A stretch of 64,000 nt of DNA from Humulus lupulus (lineage: Eukaryota; Streptophyta; Magnoliopsida; Rosales; Cannabaceae), in contig NC_084795.1 of NCBI RefSeq assembly GCF_963169125.1, forward strand, positions 129,993,701-130,057,700, in the 5' to 3' direction. The stretch's first letter is position 1. The number at the start of each line of letters is the position of its first letter. This document shows, piece by piece, positions 1 through 11,205 of this stretch. The position numbers and the translations under genes are program-made. A model generated the notes under the pieces. It was not told where the DNA came from, made no database searches, and saw nothing but the letters and a program-made list of their open reading frames with translations.

Positions 1-1007
1 CGCAACCCCACCTGAAACTCAGCCAAAAACCCTTGTTTTTCCCCTTCGAACTCATTTCAAAACCCCTTAAAATCTCTCCCAATATCACAAAGCAAAGCCA
101 CCAACTATTACCACAACTTATCTACCATATAAGCATCAAAACCTAGGCCTTACACCAATCAAAACTTCATCAAATTCTCCATTCAATGATCAAAATTCCA
201 AACCTTAAAACCAACACAAAAACAGAGCAAGACATTATAAAATGGAGCTAGAACCTTACCTTAAGCTTGAATTGAAACCTCTTCAATGGTTGAACACTAG
301 CCTAAGACCTCAAACTTCAAACTCCAAGTTTGAATCCCTAAACTTGCTTCAAAAATTCAAGGGTAGGAGAAGAGAAAGATGATGATCGTGAGGAAGGAAA
401 CAAGGCTCTGTTTTGGCTCTATTTTTACAGCCTTCAACCTATATATAGCCTAGGTCAAAAGGCTAAAATACCTTCCATGCTTAAATCCTCTCTTAACAAC
501 CGTCAAGGGCAAAACCGTCCTTTTCCACCTATCTCGTTAATCATAATTAACACTCTCCAATTCCCGCTATTCTCAAATACAAATAAAATTGTATCCCATT
601 ACCCTTTAATTCTCGGTAATGCTCTAATCATCAAACCACCGCGAGACTCACCCTAAGCCTCACCCCAAGCCCCGAGCCCCGAGATTAAACCTGTTATGAC
701 CAAACCGATAATTTGTTACTCAAAGATCGTCTCATGCCGAATGGCTCGAAAAAATCCACATTATTATGTGGCCTCAACAATAGTTCATCAACATGCATGA
801 AAACACACAATTACGCCCTCAATGGGCCAAATTAGCAAAATGACCCTATAATTAAATGTGGATCCACATGCATGCATTTAACATCATATTATAATATAAT
901 TCACATAAACATGCACGTAATCATTTAATGGCATAATAAATCAATTATGGCCCTCCCGGCCTACTAATCCAACCATTAAATCACATTAGAGATTTTAGGG
1001 CATTACA
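1..1007 (-). repeat. LTR of a Tekay-type Ty3/gypsy element (partial, runs off the left edge)
   Basis: Read on the minus strand this begins TGTAATGCCCTAAAATCTC at 1007 and runs leftward. It shares long stretches with the LTR at 37705-40325, for example the segment around 'gccataattg...ttatgccatta', the AATTATATTATAATAT block and 'aatttggccc.ttgagggc'. A TATA-like CTATATATAG lies at 437-448 (minus strand), followed by the usual T-rich leader and a splice-donor-like GGTAAGG. The element interrupts the antisense gene of J: homology to the E copy stops exactly at 1008. The expected 5-bp target duplication is CAAAT at 1008-1012, but the other side is outside the window. It could be a solo LTR or the 5' LTR of a minus-strand element. 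Confidence 0.8.
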
Positions 1008-2194
1008 CAAATGGTCACTCCCGTTGGTCAGCGCCTCTGGGGTTTTGACACATCTTGCTGCTGCTCGAGGTTTTCTTGTCCTTCAATGCACTCTCCAGTG
1101 GCACTCCCCGCAATTGATTTCCTCACTTCCTGGTGAGGTTCTAAAAGGTCGGCCAACGTTAAGTTGCTCTCCGTGGCCAGCTCTTTGATGCATTTTTCTA
1201 TATTTGTCGTGCTGGTTAGGGTTGTGGCTCTTATCTCCATTTCTGCAGTGGGGTCTGGTAAGTACCATGGACCTACATACAACGCAAATGAACTAAAGAC
1301 AAGGAAAGTTGAAAAATGATTGGATAAATGTCGAACAGAAATTAAAAGATTACCTCCACGTGTGAAGGCCATGTTGTTTGCGACCAACTCGATCGTAATG
1401 AAGTACTATTGGTAGTACCTTCCTACATTGGACTTGTAGGTAATGTCACTCAGGAATGTGTGAGCGGAATCCTGTAGGTAGAAATGAAAGAACTGCATGT
1501 TGTTATGATTGTGGTTGGATTTGAGATCGAACAAATAGTTGATCTCATGAGGAGTAGGCACAGACCATTTTTTGTGATTGTATAAGATATAGAGTGTTGA
1601 AAGTACTCTACAGCCATTGGGTGTTATTTGGAAAGGGGCGACCTCGAAATAATTGACCACCCCCTGGAAAAAGTCGTGCAAGGGAAAGATTGCCCCTTGT
1701 TCGGTATGATACCTCGGCCAGTCGCTGTAGGTGCCTCCGGGCACATTTTCCCTCTGGTCGGGTGTAGGATTGTATAAAGTAATCCCAGGAAGCCCATACT
1801 TTTTGGGATATTTGGCCACCATCCTAGTCGATATGACGCTAGGATGGGCGATGTACCAGGCTACCTTTACTCAAGAGCCATTACGAGGACGAGCTTTGGG
1901 TTGCATATCTGGTGGTGAAAAGTTTAAAGGTTGAGGATCGCTTGAAGGACACTCGGTGTTGGGTGCTTGCTGGGTGGTAGGAAAGTTTGTGGGTTTCTTT
2001 CTTCTATGAGCAATGTGTTTGACACGACCCATATTTGATAAGTTCTGTGAAAGAATGTGAGGAGGATTGGTCGTGGGGTTTGGGTGTGAGGTGGAAGGCA
2101 CAGAAAAAGGCAGAGAAGGCTGTTCTTGATCCTTAAATAGAAAAGCAAGAAGGTCGTCGTCTATTGGTCTCTCACCTGCCTAGGGATCATGCAT
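1008..2194 (-). pseudogene. Antisense extra gene of Tat element J (broken)
   Basis: This gene lies antisense to its element, whose 3' LTR is at 3004-3652 on the plus strand. I place the start ATG at 2192-2194, just after a splice acceptor, by alignment with the E copy; the stretch GERPIDDDLLA is identical in J and E. A TAG replaces a Trp codon four codons after the start, and a TGA lies near 1871. The conserved domain covers 1406-1822 and includes PGG, VAPFQITPNG and PHEINYLFDLKSN. An intron at 1273-1353 (GTAATC...TGTAG) joins codons in phase 1. The second exon runs to 1008, where an LTR insertion cuts it. By family resemblance the domain is the plant 'putative gypsy type transposon' domain; its function is unknown. 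Confidence 0.75.
1273..1353 (-). other. Intron in the antisense gene of J
   Basis: An 81-bp intron with GGAG|GTAATC donor and TATGTAG|GTCC acceptor, T-rich before the acceptor. Removing it gives ...AFTRGG-PWYLP..., which aligns with E, where an 83-bp intron sits at the same codon and phase. Called from sequence alone, without transcript data. Confidence 0.75.
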
Positions 2195-2757
2195 GAATAT
2201 CTGAGAAGAGAAAAGGGGAAGTGAGAATCTATAACCAATAGATAGAAGAAAGAGAAAAACAAGGATAACGTTGCTCGTGTATATAAGCAACTTTGAATAG
2301 TTTTTTCAGAAAAACTTTTCAACTCTGAAACTAGGCGGGAAAATCCTAGTTTTCCCAAAACACCCAAAATCAAATTTTCACTTCGATTTTGGACCCGAAA
2401 TCAACATAAATATACTCCCTATTCTTTTCACTCATTGTCTTGTACATTATACTGCCTAAAATCCCTATTCTAGCATACTTATTTTACGTACTTTTGCCTG
2501 AACCCACTTACCCAAAAACCTTTCCAAGAACAATGTGAACTGGGTTATGGAAACGTGTAGATCAGTGCTAGAATGCGTGACAATTGCTACAAAAGTAAGA
2601 AAATAGAGTCGAAAACTTACTTGAAGAATGGATTTGTTGAAGAAAACACGAGGATGATGCTTGAAGTTGATTGTAGATGCCTCGAATCGAATTGAGAATG
2701 CAGTTTTTCTTGGAGGTTTTTCTGAGTGTTCTTGAGGAGAGAGAAGGTTCGGGTAAA
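2195..2757 (-). other. 5' leader of the J antisense gene: non-coding exon and 420-bp intron
   Basis: Reading leftward from the TATA-like box, a C/T-rich non-coding exon ends at CTTCAA|GTAAGT (donor at 2620). The intron runs 2201-2620 and ends TCTTCTCAG|ATATTC six bases before the ATG. D (516 bp) and F (1011 bp) have a 5' leader intron in the same place. Confidence 0.6.
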
Positions 2758-2780
2758 AACTGAAAAGAGGGGAGAGGGCA

Positions 2781-2790
2781 TATATTTATA
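2781..2790 (-). promoter_or_regulatory. TATA-like box of the J antisense gene
   Basis: TATAAATATA on the minus strand, followed by a C/T-rich leader and about 160 bp upstream of a clean splice donor. The position between the antisense gene and the 3' LTR is comparable in D and F. Confidence 0.5.
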
Positions 2791-2989
2791 CTGATCGGAG
2801 GTGTTTGTTGTGCAATGATGAGATTTGAGGGATTTTGCATGGGAAATAGCAATAACCGTTGAACTGTTTTTGGGAAACTGTAAAGGTCATAATTACTTAT
2901 TTTTTCAAAATAGTATGTACTGACAGATGTGACACGTCAGATGGTTTGCTAGTCGATTAAGTTTATTGAATGTTGATCGCATTAGAATA

Positions 2990-3003
2990 AACTTGGGGGG
3001 AAA
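2990..3003 (+). promoter_or_regulatory. Polypurine tract of Tat element J
   Basis: AACTTGGGGGGAAA directly precedes the 3' LTR. It matches the PPTs of D (ACTTGGGGGGCAGA) and E (ACTTTGGGGGGCAAA). It primes plus-strand DNA synthesis during reverse transcription. Confidence 0.8.
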
Positions 3004-3652
3004 TTTTTTACCCAAAAAATATTTGCTTGATGATGTGGCACGATCAGGATGCACGTGGGTAGCACATGACTGTTTAGTGATGAAAGTCTGGTCGACCAAC
3101 GACTAGGAAATAGTGAGCTGCTCGATGGGCAAAGGAAATATGTTGTACAGTAAGAAAAATGTGCTGACATATGCAACTAGGTCTAATCATAGGAACGAAG
3201 TTAGAATTCAAATACAGTTATAGGTCGATATTTCTAAGATATTTGACCCTCTTTATGTGTAACTATTATGATTTTTGTTATTATTCAAATATGATTGTAA
3301 CAAAGTTTGAACTCAACCCATCAGCCCATATGTACATCCTTGAACCTATAAATAGGACTCATGGGATTTATTTAAGGATACGGGAAATAATTTGTCTTTA
3401 GAGAGAGAGCAAGTGTTTTTATACATGACCTTTGTATTCTACTTTGGAGCTTGAGAAACTTAGTGAACCCTAGTTTACTAATCGCAGGTTTTATGGGTGA
3501 CATCAATAAAATCACTAAGTGGACGTAGGTTATTACCAATCTCTGGGGCCGAACCACTATAAAATCTTTGTGTCGTTTAGTTCTTGCATTCAACTTATTA
3601 ATTCTTATAATTTTTAGTGACTCCGTATCATTGGCTAAATCATCAGTCAACA
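3004..3652 (+). repeat. 3' LTR of Tat element J
   Basis: The LTR starts right after the PPT (the terminal TG has decayed) and ends CAGTCAACA. It aligns with the E LTR: 'aagtggacgtagg', 'ggggccgaaccactataaaa', the closing 'gactccgt' and the GTCAACA end. A promoter TATAAATAG lies at 3347-3355. The body of J lies left of the window. No target duplication can be checked. Confidence 0.85.
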
Positions 3653-3839
3653 TATATTATCATAATTAAAGCAAAATTAGAATTATAATTAAGGGCACAA
3701 TTTTTATTTATTTTTTGCTTAATTGGATTAGTATTTATTAGAATATCATTTGGTAAAAATAATTAAATTTATTTTTACAACTAAATTAAAAAATATTGAT
3801 TTTGTGAAAAACACACTTTTCCCAAAATAGTGAGTGGAA
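3653..3839. other. AT-rich stretch, nothing recognised
   Basis: Low-complexity A/T sequence between the J LTR and the copia I leader. It may be a remnant of the 5' LTR of copia I. No primer-binding site or reading frame is visible. Confidence 0.4.
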
Positions 3840-4384
3840 GAGGGAGTTATGGCAATAAGTCTCATGGTCTCCATTATTGGTTGAACACCGAGAGGTGTAG
3901 GAAGGGCCTCGTGTTACCTTCGTTTGTGGCCTCCCTAATGAAAGGCTTCTGAATATGTTTATTTTATCTCAATGTTGACTTCTCTTATGAGAATATAATT
4001 AGTGATGTATTTCAAGTTTAACTGACCCTAAGGCACACTCTTGAGTTAAGTCATTGATTGAAAATATTGGGTTACACTCCAAAGGTGTATCTAGGCTTTC
4101 GAGCACGACTAGTGCATCTTGACCAAACTAGTGGTAGTTCATAAGTCAAAAGAGAAAAATAAGTTTTTAAGTTTTCACTCATGAAATTTAGATTTGTCTC
4201 AAAATTAATTTGGAGTTAGTCTGACCGAACCCAAGACGGTCCTAATTTTCAAATTAATTTTTCGTGTATTAGTATATATTTTTTATATGTTGCATTCATC
4301 CATCATATTTACTTTTCAAAATAAAATTTGATATTTATTATATGTTTTCATTCATTATATTTTATTTATTTATTTCCAGCAACA

Positions 4385-4890
4385 ATGGTTAATTTTCTTA
4401 ATCTTGATCAAGAACCTCAAAATGAGAAAGAACTAGTGAATCCTTGGGACCGCCACCTAAGTATTTTTTTATTTACACTTCAACAATCTAGATGTTTGGT
4501 ATAGAAACATACGCATAATTATGAGTGAAATAAAAGCGTATGATGCAATCATTGATGTGCTTCAAGGTGAGCCATCAACTTTATCTGATTATGATAGCTA
4601 TAAAAAATATGCGAATTAGATGAGATCTGATTATTTGGCTCATCATTGCATAATAATGACTGTGCCTGACGATAATAAATCAATATATGTGAACCTTAGA
4701 TCTACATACGAGATATGGGAAAGGATCAAAAGAGATTCTTTTGATCACTTAAGAAGTTTGCATGAAGAAAGGGTAAATATGATTTGCTCATCTCCTTTTA
4801 ATATATTTGAATTGTTGATTCAAATTTTTATGCCACCATATTTTTGTCTTGTTTTTAGGAACGCATTATTCAAGAAAAGATAAGAATGCA
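4385..4890 (+). pseudogene. gag: copia I gag remnant
   Basis: A start-like ATG at 4385 follows the leader. The frame reads a Trp-centred motif, then an Asp/Tyr-rich helical stretch, with stops at about 4498 and 4618. The arrangement matches the UBN2-type copia gag domain seen intact in G, including a conserved 'YEIWERIK' near 4710. It is too short and interrupted to be functional. Confidence 0.55.
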
Positions 4891-6250
4891 AAAGAAAAAC
4901 AAGAAAAGGATTGTAGATTGATAGACCAAGAGATAACTTACATGAAAATTAGTTTTTTCATTTTTCAACTTTGTACTAAGTTCTTTTTCTTTAAAGTAGC
5001 TCTAGAATTCTTTCTAGAAACTATGTTTTTAGATTCCTTTATTTTATGAATGAACAAGTTTATTATTTCTTTTGAATAATAAATTCAGTTGTTATTTTTG
5101 AAATATATTTGTTCAACCTATTTCATCAATGAGTATAAATGATCATTATGAATTATTTATTATTGTGCAAATCATAGATTTAATAAGACATCTTATTCCA
5201 ACCACAATTAAGTGAAACATATATGTGAATTATTTTTTATATTGACTTGTAATTAATTAAGACACATAAAACAAATAAAAGACAGTCTTTTATTTGCAAC
5301 CATTCAATGGTTCTCTACCTGTTTATATAGTCTGTTAATTAAAGTTAACCAATAGACCTTTCTCTACTAAAGGCTCAAAAATCACATAATCGTTTAGCTA
5401 ATACATAGAGATGTATGTTGAACCTTTTAATGTTCAAAGCTAAAAGAAATAAATAGTGAGTCAATATTGATTGACATTTATTTTAGATATGTTTAACATT
5501 GATTGAATGCAAAGAAAAATTTCTAGAAATTTTCATGCATCATTCAAAGAAAAGACACTTAGAGACTCATTTTATCTGATCAAAAGGAAGTCAAAAACTT
5601 AAATTTGGAATTCAAACACAACTCACATACAACTAGAATGCTAAGTGAAATTAGTATTTTGAAAATAGAATATAATCATATTAGATAAGATTATATTCAT
5701 AATGAATAATCATTATCGTCTTGTTATACTATGTACATGTTTGATTATACAACTTCAAAGACTTAAAAGTTGGAATTCACAAGTGGTTATGTGAATAAAT
5801 GCAAAATTTTCCATGGAGTCATTTAGTGAAACAGTTTAATAATCATAAAATATTACAAAAAAGTTTGTATCTCTTTAATGCTACTTTAATGAAGCATGAT
5901 TATTATAATCACTAAATTCTCAAGTGAAGTTCTACTAGAAATAATGAGTGTTGATTAAGTAAGCAAGTTATTGATAATTAACAATGATAAAACCAAAAAA
6001 TATCACAAATTTTTTAAAGCATTATTGTAGTGGGAGCATTAGTTAGTAACTACCCCATTACAAATGTAAAGATAGTTAAATTGTGTAACAAAATCTAACT
6101 ATACTTCATTTACATACTAGAATATGAAATGAAAAAGTTTTTTCTGAAAACAATGGTTGAAACACCATGAATCTATAAATGGAATTTGGAATTCTATGTC
6201 ATTTGGATTCTTGAACATCCAACTAAAGTTCATTGAACTTCAGTTTGAAA
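4891..6250 (+). other. Decayed interior of copia I
   Basis: AT-rich, with stops in every frame. By position it should hold the nucleocapsid, protease and integrase parts of copia I, but I could not recognise motifs. Nothing else is visible here. Confidence 0.4.
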
Positions 6251-6259
6251 CAAGATATT

Positions 6260-6790
6260 CAAGATGAAGAGGAGAACAGAGGAAAGTACAAACTTTTCAA
6301 AGTTAGGTTAATAGCCTAAGGCTATGAACAGAAAGAAGAATTTATTACTTGAATAGATATCTTCTACTATAACCAAACTTAAATCTATTCACGTACTCTT
6401 ATCCACTGTTTTATGCATGGATTATGAGATTAATTTAAATGGATGTCTAAGTAGTCTTTACTGAATGGCTGACATGACAAAATCATTTGAAGATCTCAAC
6501 CAGAAAGATTCTTTTGTGATTCTTATTCTTAATATCGACAACATTCTAATCATTGGGAATGATGTAGAGAAATCGTCAATAGAAAAGAAATGGTTAGCTG
6601 AACATTTCTAAATATTAGATTTAGAAAAGCCAAGAATGTTCTATAAATTAAAATCTATAGAGAATGAAATAACAATCTTTAGGCATTGTCTCAAGCAACT
6701 TATATAGATAAGAAGGTGGAATGCTTTAGTTTACGAAAATCCAAGAAAGGCTTTTTTCCTTCCCGGTAAGGAGAATGTATTATCTAAATA
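6260..6790 (+). pseudogene. pol: copia I reverse transcriptase remnant
   Basis: Translation aligns with the G reverse transcriptase despite many stops. 'KVRLIA.GY' corresponds to the ARIVAKGY motif. 'ILNIDNILIIGNDVE' corresponds to YFDDILIIGNDVE, so the catalytic Y-x-D-D box has decayed to NIDN. 'KKWLAEHF' and 'RHCLKQLI.I' (for SQATYIDK) follow. Frames shift several times. Confidence 0.75.
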
Positions 6791-7080
6791 ATAAATGTCC
6801 ATTTATTATTTTTTTAGAAAATGATGATAAGAGACTTTATTCCTAAAACTTAGTGATGGACTGTTTAATGTATCAAATGTTATATTTTTTAATTGACATT
6901 TGTTAAACGGTGGGAATAGTCAACAGTTGTCAATCCATGATGGATTAAGTCATTGAATAATTATAAGGACTTAATTTTGAGTATCTTGAATAAAATAGAG
7001 AATATATGTATGTGCATTTAGGAAGAGACCTAAAATCTCAAAGGATGAACTGATTTTTAAATCTTCAAAGATTGATCAGC
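6791..7080 (+). pseudogene. copia I RNase H region, heavily decayed
   Basis: Faint similarity to the G region after the reverse transcriptase, such as a 'CFSLRKSKKG' match to the RFSMENSKKG motif at about 6720-6760 and a weak match near 6930. Assigned mainly by position. Confidence 0.35.
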
Positions 7081-7084
7081 TTAT

Positions 7085-7485
7085 AAGCTGTTGTCGGCAC
7101 TATGCACGCAGAGCGCTGACCGTTAAGGCTAGGCCACCCTGGGAGTGTATTATGCACTTGACTGGCTTGGATGCCACTTGAATAAATAAAAGTGCGATAT
7201 GCACTTGTGTGACCCTGTGGTCACTTACTTGTACAATGTGCTTGCTTGGTTTCAGTTAATACTATTAAGCATGTTGTTATATTCTGTTGATTATCTAAGT
7301 CTGTTAATATGTTTTCTTGCTAAGTCTTTCGGCTCACGGGTTCTATGTGGTGCAGGTAAGGGTAAGGAGAAGCTTTGTCAGCCATGAGTTGGAGAGACTA
7401 ATAGGCGATGTGTACATATACAGTCCGCTTGACCGCCACGACCGATATATCGCAGGGGAACTAGGGTTGGACTCTGTAATAGGTA
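7085..7485 (+). repeat. Tekay-type LTR fragment
   Basis: It carries the signature shared with the other Tekay LTRs here: 'cggctcacgggt', 'tatgtggtgcaggtaaggg', then 'cgatgtgtacata...gaccgccacgacc' and 'ggaactagggtt'. It matches 39930-40080 best. Both LTR ends are missing, so it is a truncated relic inside copia I. Confidence 0.75.
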
Positions 7486-7489
7486 CGAG

Positions 7490-7818
7490 CAGTTAAATAG
7501 GCTATTTGACTTAGTTAAGTTCTTTGTCATTCTGGAAAGGTTTTCAGACAAGAATAAATAACTAGTATCTCGTTGAGAAAGCAATGGGGATACAACTATT
7601 CTAGAAGAACTAGATATCATGAGAGGGTAAAGCACATGAGATGAAGTATTATTTAATACAAGACAATTTTACATAATTGATATAATAATCTTGAAGATAA
7701 CTTCAAAATAGTTTCTTACAAAACTGTTACAAAGACTTTGTTAGAGAAATCCGGTCAGGAGAATATGATTGACATATTAAAAAGAGATGCCTAAATTTGC
7801 TTTTGGGCAAGTGGAACA
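7490..7818 (+). pseudogene. copia I C-terminal RNase H remnant
   Basis: Weak similarity to the G C-terminus around 'TKTL...' (about 7730-7760). It ends at a decayed polypurine tract 'ggcaagtggaacatt' at 7806-7820, which parallels CAAGTGGGAGATTGT at the end of G pol. Confidence 0.4.
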
Positions 7819-8640
7819 TTATTGAGAATAGTGCCTTAAAGCAACTGTAGTTGACAAATGTTTTAAATGAAATAAATAATTGAATTGAATTATTATATAT
7901 AGACTATGTTTGATATTATATTGATAATATTAAGTGAATATTGGAAAATTCCAAAGTGTATCTATGTGGTCTTAATCTCATATTGGTTTAAGAGGATCAA
8001 GATTAAGATAATAAACTTAAAACAGTTCACAATAAAATAAAGTTATGGAATCTTTAGATTAATTACTGCTAGTACGGTTTGCTAGTATTATGAATACAAG
8101 TGGCCTAGATCTGGGTCACTAGTGTAGTATGACACTTTAGTGAATATTCTTTATATATATTTTACACATGGTTTAAGGACATCAACAATAATAGTCAGCT
8201 CATAGACTTATTATGATTTAGCTCGGTAAGCACATATGAGTTAGCTAAAATATGCATAAGAATTAGAAGAAATTCAAATAAATATCTATTTTTAATTGTA
8301 TTATAGTTCAACTTTTTAAGGAACAAATTAATTATTATTTATTTGTATTTAAAATAAGTTTTTTGTAAGGTCCCCCAAACTCATGAGAGAGGAATCTGAG
8401 ACTAGTCCCTCTATAAATAGGACTGACTCTCCTTTATTTATTTTTTCATGCCCACTTATTATACGAAACCTCTGACAAAATAGTCTCGCACTACAACTCG
8501 AAAGCTGAATAAAACTGACTTGTGGACTATATAGATTTAATTAAAGAACCACTTAAAAACTTGGTGTGCATCACTATTTATATCCGTATTTCAAATTTCT
8601 TAATTCTCTCATCCCTATATTTCATTGAATAAAAAATATG
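7819..8640 (+). repeat. 3' LTR of copia I
   Basis: It starts 'ttattgagaatagtgccttaaag', aligning with the G LTR start TGTTAGGGGTCATGCCCTAAAA. A promoter-like CTATAAATAGG lies at 8410-8421. The right end is not sharp. Confidence 0.5.
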
Positions 8641-9370
8641 TCAACAAAATATTTTTTCGTACAAAAATTGAATATAAAAAATACTACAACTTAAATTTTT
8701 TGAATATATTTATTATAAATTTTACTTTAAAAAATTACAAATAAAAAAGACCTCATCCTTCTAAAGCCATCATATAGTTTCGAGGCTAATTCATTTACTT
8801 AGTCAAACATATAGAATTACAAAGTATGTGCTGCATTTATAATTATATATATATTGTTAGTATAGTTACATATTTAATTTATATCTCAGTAAAAAGTCAA
8901 ATATATAGTAAAATTTAATTTATATTTTAGAATAGATGCATATATTTTATATTGGTAGTGGCATGATTTTTTTCTATATGAAAAAAAATCCATTTACAAT
9001 TAAAATATATACAGTATAACACATCTAAAGTTGAATACACACATTCCACTTCACTTTATGAAAATAGTCAATTGTATTTATAAGTGTATTAAAATCACAA
9101 TATAAATCGATATTTATCTCCTCCTCTTCTCACACACCCAACTACTTGAGCTATCTTCAAGTGACATATCTAGCTGTGTATATAAAGAAAAAAAAAACAA
9201 TATAGATATATTAATTATTTTATTTATGTTATGATTTGTTTAATATAAGGTTAAGTGTTGTTATCACAAAGTAGTACAATACACTTGATGATTTCACATA
9301 ATGGTGATGTGAAATTTTATTTTTTATTGTAGGCATTTAAAAATTACATTTTTGGGTCTAAAGTGATACA
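8641..9370. other. AT-rich stretch, possibly the decayed 5' LTR of K
   Basis: No gene is seen. Position and the AAGTGATACA end at 9361-9370 suggest the decayed end of the 5' LTR of K, just ahead of a degenerate primer site. The usual Tekay LTR signatures are absent. Confidence 0.35.
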
Positions 9371-9373
9371 ATG

Positions 9374-9385
9374 AGGTATCTAAGC
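9374..9385 (+). promoter_or_regulatory. Degenerate tRNA-Met primer-binding site of K
   Basis: AGGTATCTAAGC resembles TGGTATCAGAGC (9 of 12) and sits three bases after '...GATACA', the spacing seen in A. Confidence 0.5.
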
Positions 9386-9568
9386 ATGCCCAAAAAGTTT
9401 GAGAGCATTTAAAAGTGTTTAAGGTCACTTTTGACAAGCTTAAATAGTCTTTTGAGTGTGAATGCTTGTTTATTCAGTCTTGGACCGTAGGGCGGCAAGA
9501 GGTATTATTATTACTACCTAACTGGTCGAATTGATTATTGTAGCAAGGCATAAGCTTGGAAGCATTCT

Positions 9569-10680
9569 TCCAAGGCATTCATATCTGCAAGCTGGCCAAG
9601 GAATACAGGGCGAGAATGATAATTAGGGTCAGACCCATCCGCCAGCTCCTAAGAACTGGCAGCAAGTGCTTGCTGATATGCAAGCCAGATTACAGAGGCA
9701 GGAAGAAGAGATCTACCTCCTGAGACAACAATAGGTTCCTGCAGGGAACGTTCAGCTAGAGGTGCCACCTATGTTGGTGCTGGCAGTAGTACAGCTGTCA
9801 GAGGCTGGGAACAAATGGGAACCTCTCTATGAAAGGTTCAAAAAGCAGCACCCTCCAGATTTTGAGGGCAGTGCAGATCCGGCCAAAGTCGAACAGTGGA
9901 TGAGTATGGTTACCGTTATCCTGGATTTCATGAGGGTAGTTGGTAATGATAGGTTGACCTGTGCCACATACATGTTTTGGGAGGATGCCTGAATTTGGTG
10001 GGAAGTGATGTCACAGACCAGGAACATGAATACCATGGAATGGGAGGAGTTCAGAACGGTAGTCAATGAAAGTATTATAATAATGTAGTTAGGGCTGCAA
10101 AGGCATAGGAATTTAGTAAGCTGCTACAGGGAAACATGTCAGTGACTAAGTATGCATTGAGAATTGACAGATTAGCCAAGTTTTCTCCAAACTTGGTTCC
10201 AACTAATCGAATAAGGAAGGAAAGCTTCCTTTGAGGGCTATAGCCTATGATAGCCCAGGATTTTTGCATTACCACCATGCCTGGGGTGAAAACTTATGCA
10301 TAGGTGATGGAGAAAGCCTTTACTACAAAGGGCGCAGAGAACAAAATCTGGCACTAGTACGAGGCCATGAGAGACACTAGGAGGACGGGACCTCCATTTA
10401 TGGGTTATGGTAGGGGCGAAAGCCCTAGTGACCAGAAAAGGAAGGCTCTGGATACCTATTCAGCTCCAAGCCCCGACAGGAGGTCACGTGGTATACAGAT
10501 AGGCCGCTAGGGCAGCAATGAGGCCACATGGCGCCAGATGTAGGAGGCACCATATGGGAGAGTGTCAGGCAAAGGCCTGCTTCCTGTGCGGGATAGTGAG
10601 TCATTTGAAGAAAAATTTCCCAAGAGCAAGAAAGGAAGAGCCAAGGAAGGTGGATAGCTCAACTCCAACTCGAGTGTTCT
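9569..10680 (+). pseudogene. gag: K gag (capsid and nucleocapsid, broken)
   Basis: The capsid-like protein aligns with A gag. 'WEPLYERFKKQHPPDFEG' at about 9820 and 'VEQWMSM..ILDFMRV' at about 9890 are diagnostic of the retrotransposon gag domain. Stops occur at about 9628, 9730 and 9990, and frames shift after 10060. The zinc knuckle at about 10580 reads C-x2-C-x4-H-x4-F, so the last Cys is lost. The start is placed by alignment with A. Confidence 0.75.
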
Positions 10681-10681
10681 A

Positions 10682-11205
10682 TTGACGCAGGCAGAGGCTG
10701 AGGCTAATCCCTCAGTAGTGACAAGTCAGTTTTCTAATGCTGGAAGCTCTTATACTTTTTTGCTTGATTCTGGTGCTACAGAATCTTTTGTTTCTAGTAT
10801 GATAATTGATAGACTGTATAGACCATGTGATTTTATTTTGTGGGGTTTAGAACTTTACTGCCCACTGGGGAGTTAGTAGTATCTAAGAGATGGATCAGAT
10901 CATTGCCAGTGACGGTGGATGGCAGAGAATTGTTAGTTGACTTTATAGAGTTGGTTATTAACGACTTCAATGTGATTCTGGGTATGGACTGGTTAGTAAA
11001 ATATGGGGCAACTATAGACTACAAGAAGAAGATGGTAACCTTTAAGCCTGAGGGTGAGGATCCCTTTGTATTTATTGGCACTGTGCATGGACCTCGTGTA
11101 CCTATGATATCACCATTGAGGGATAGAGACCTACTGCGAGGTGATTGCATAGGATTCCTAGCCAGTGTGATAAACACCACTCAGGTCGTGCCTATAGGAC
11201 CAGAA
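10682..11205 (+). pseudogene. pol: K aspartic protease (truncated by copia G)
   Basis: The protease motif LLDSGATESFVS lies at about 10760-10795, and 'VILGMDWLVKYGATIDY' at about 10975-11025 is the second conserved protease element. A frameshift near 10850 splits it. It ends at the G insertion. Confidence 0.8.

Larger units (their letters stand above)
3840..8640 (+). mobile_element. Decayed Ty1/copia element I
   Basis: An old plus-strand copia element related to G. Its leader at about 3950-4090 aligns with the G leader on the minus strand at 56400-56470, sharing 'gaccctaagg...gttaagt...atgggttacactc'. A gag remnant, a reverse transcriptase remnant, RNase H traces and a 3' LTR follow in order, all full of stops. 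A Tekay LTR fragment interrupts the RNase H part at about 7085-7485. The 5' LTR is not recognised. Boundaries are approximate. Confidence 0.7.
9371..11205 (+). mobile_element. Tekay-type element K, 5' part (outermost host element)
   Basis: Primer site, gag and protease of a plus-strand chromovirus. The sequence aligns with A until '...VVPIGPE', where the LTR of copia G begins at 11206. The preceding CAGAA (11201-11205) should recur at the far end of G, beyond 64000, followed by the reverse transcriptase of K. Confidence 0.75.

Noticed and set aside
3171..3401. 76-codon plus-strand frame in the J LTR
   Set aside because: It overlaps the LTR promoter and has no homologue.
8641..9370. Possible host intergenic DNA or a MITE
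   Set aside because: AT-rich, but I found no terminal inverted repeats or TA/TAA duplications, so I only note it as unassigned.
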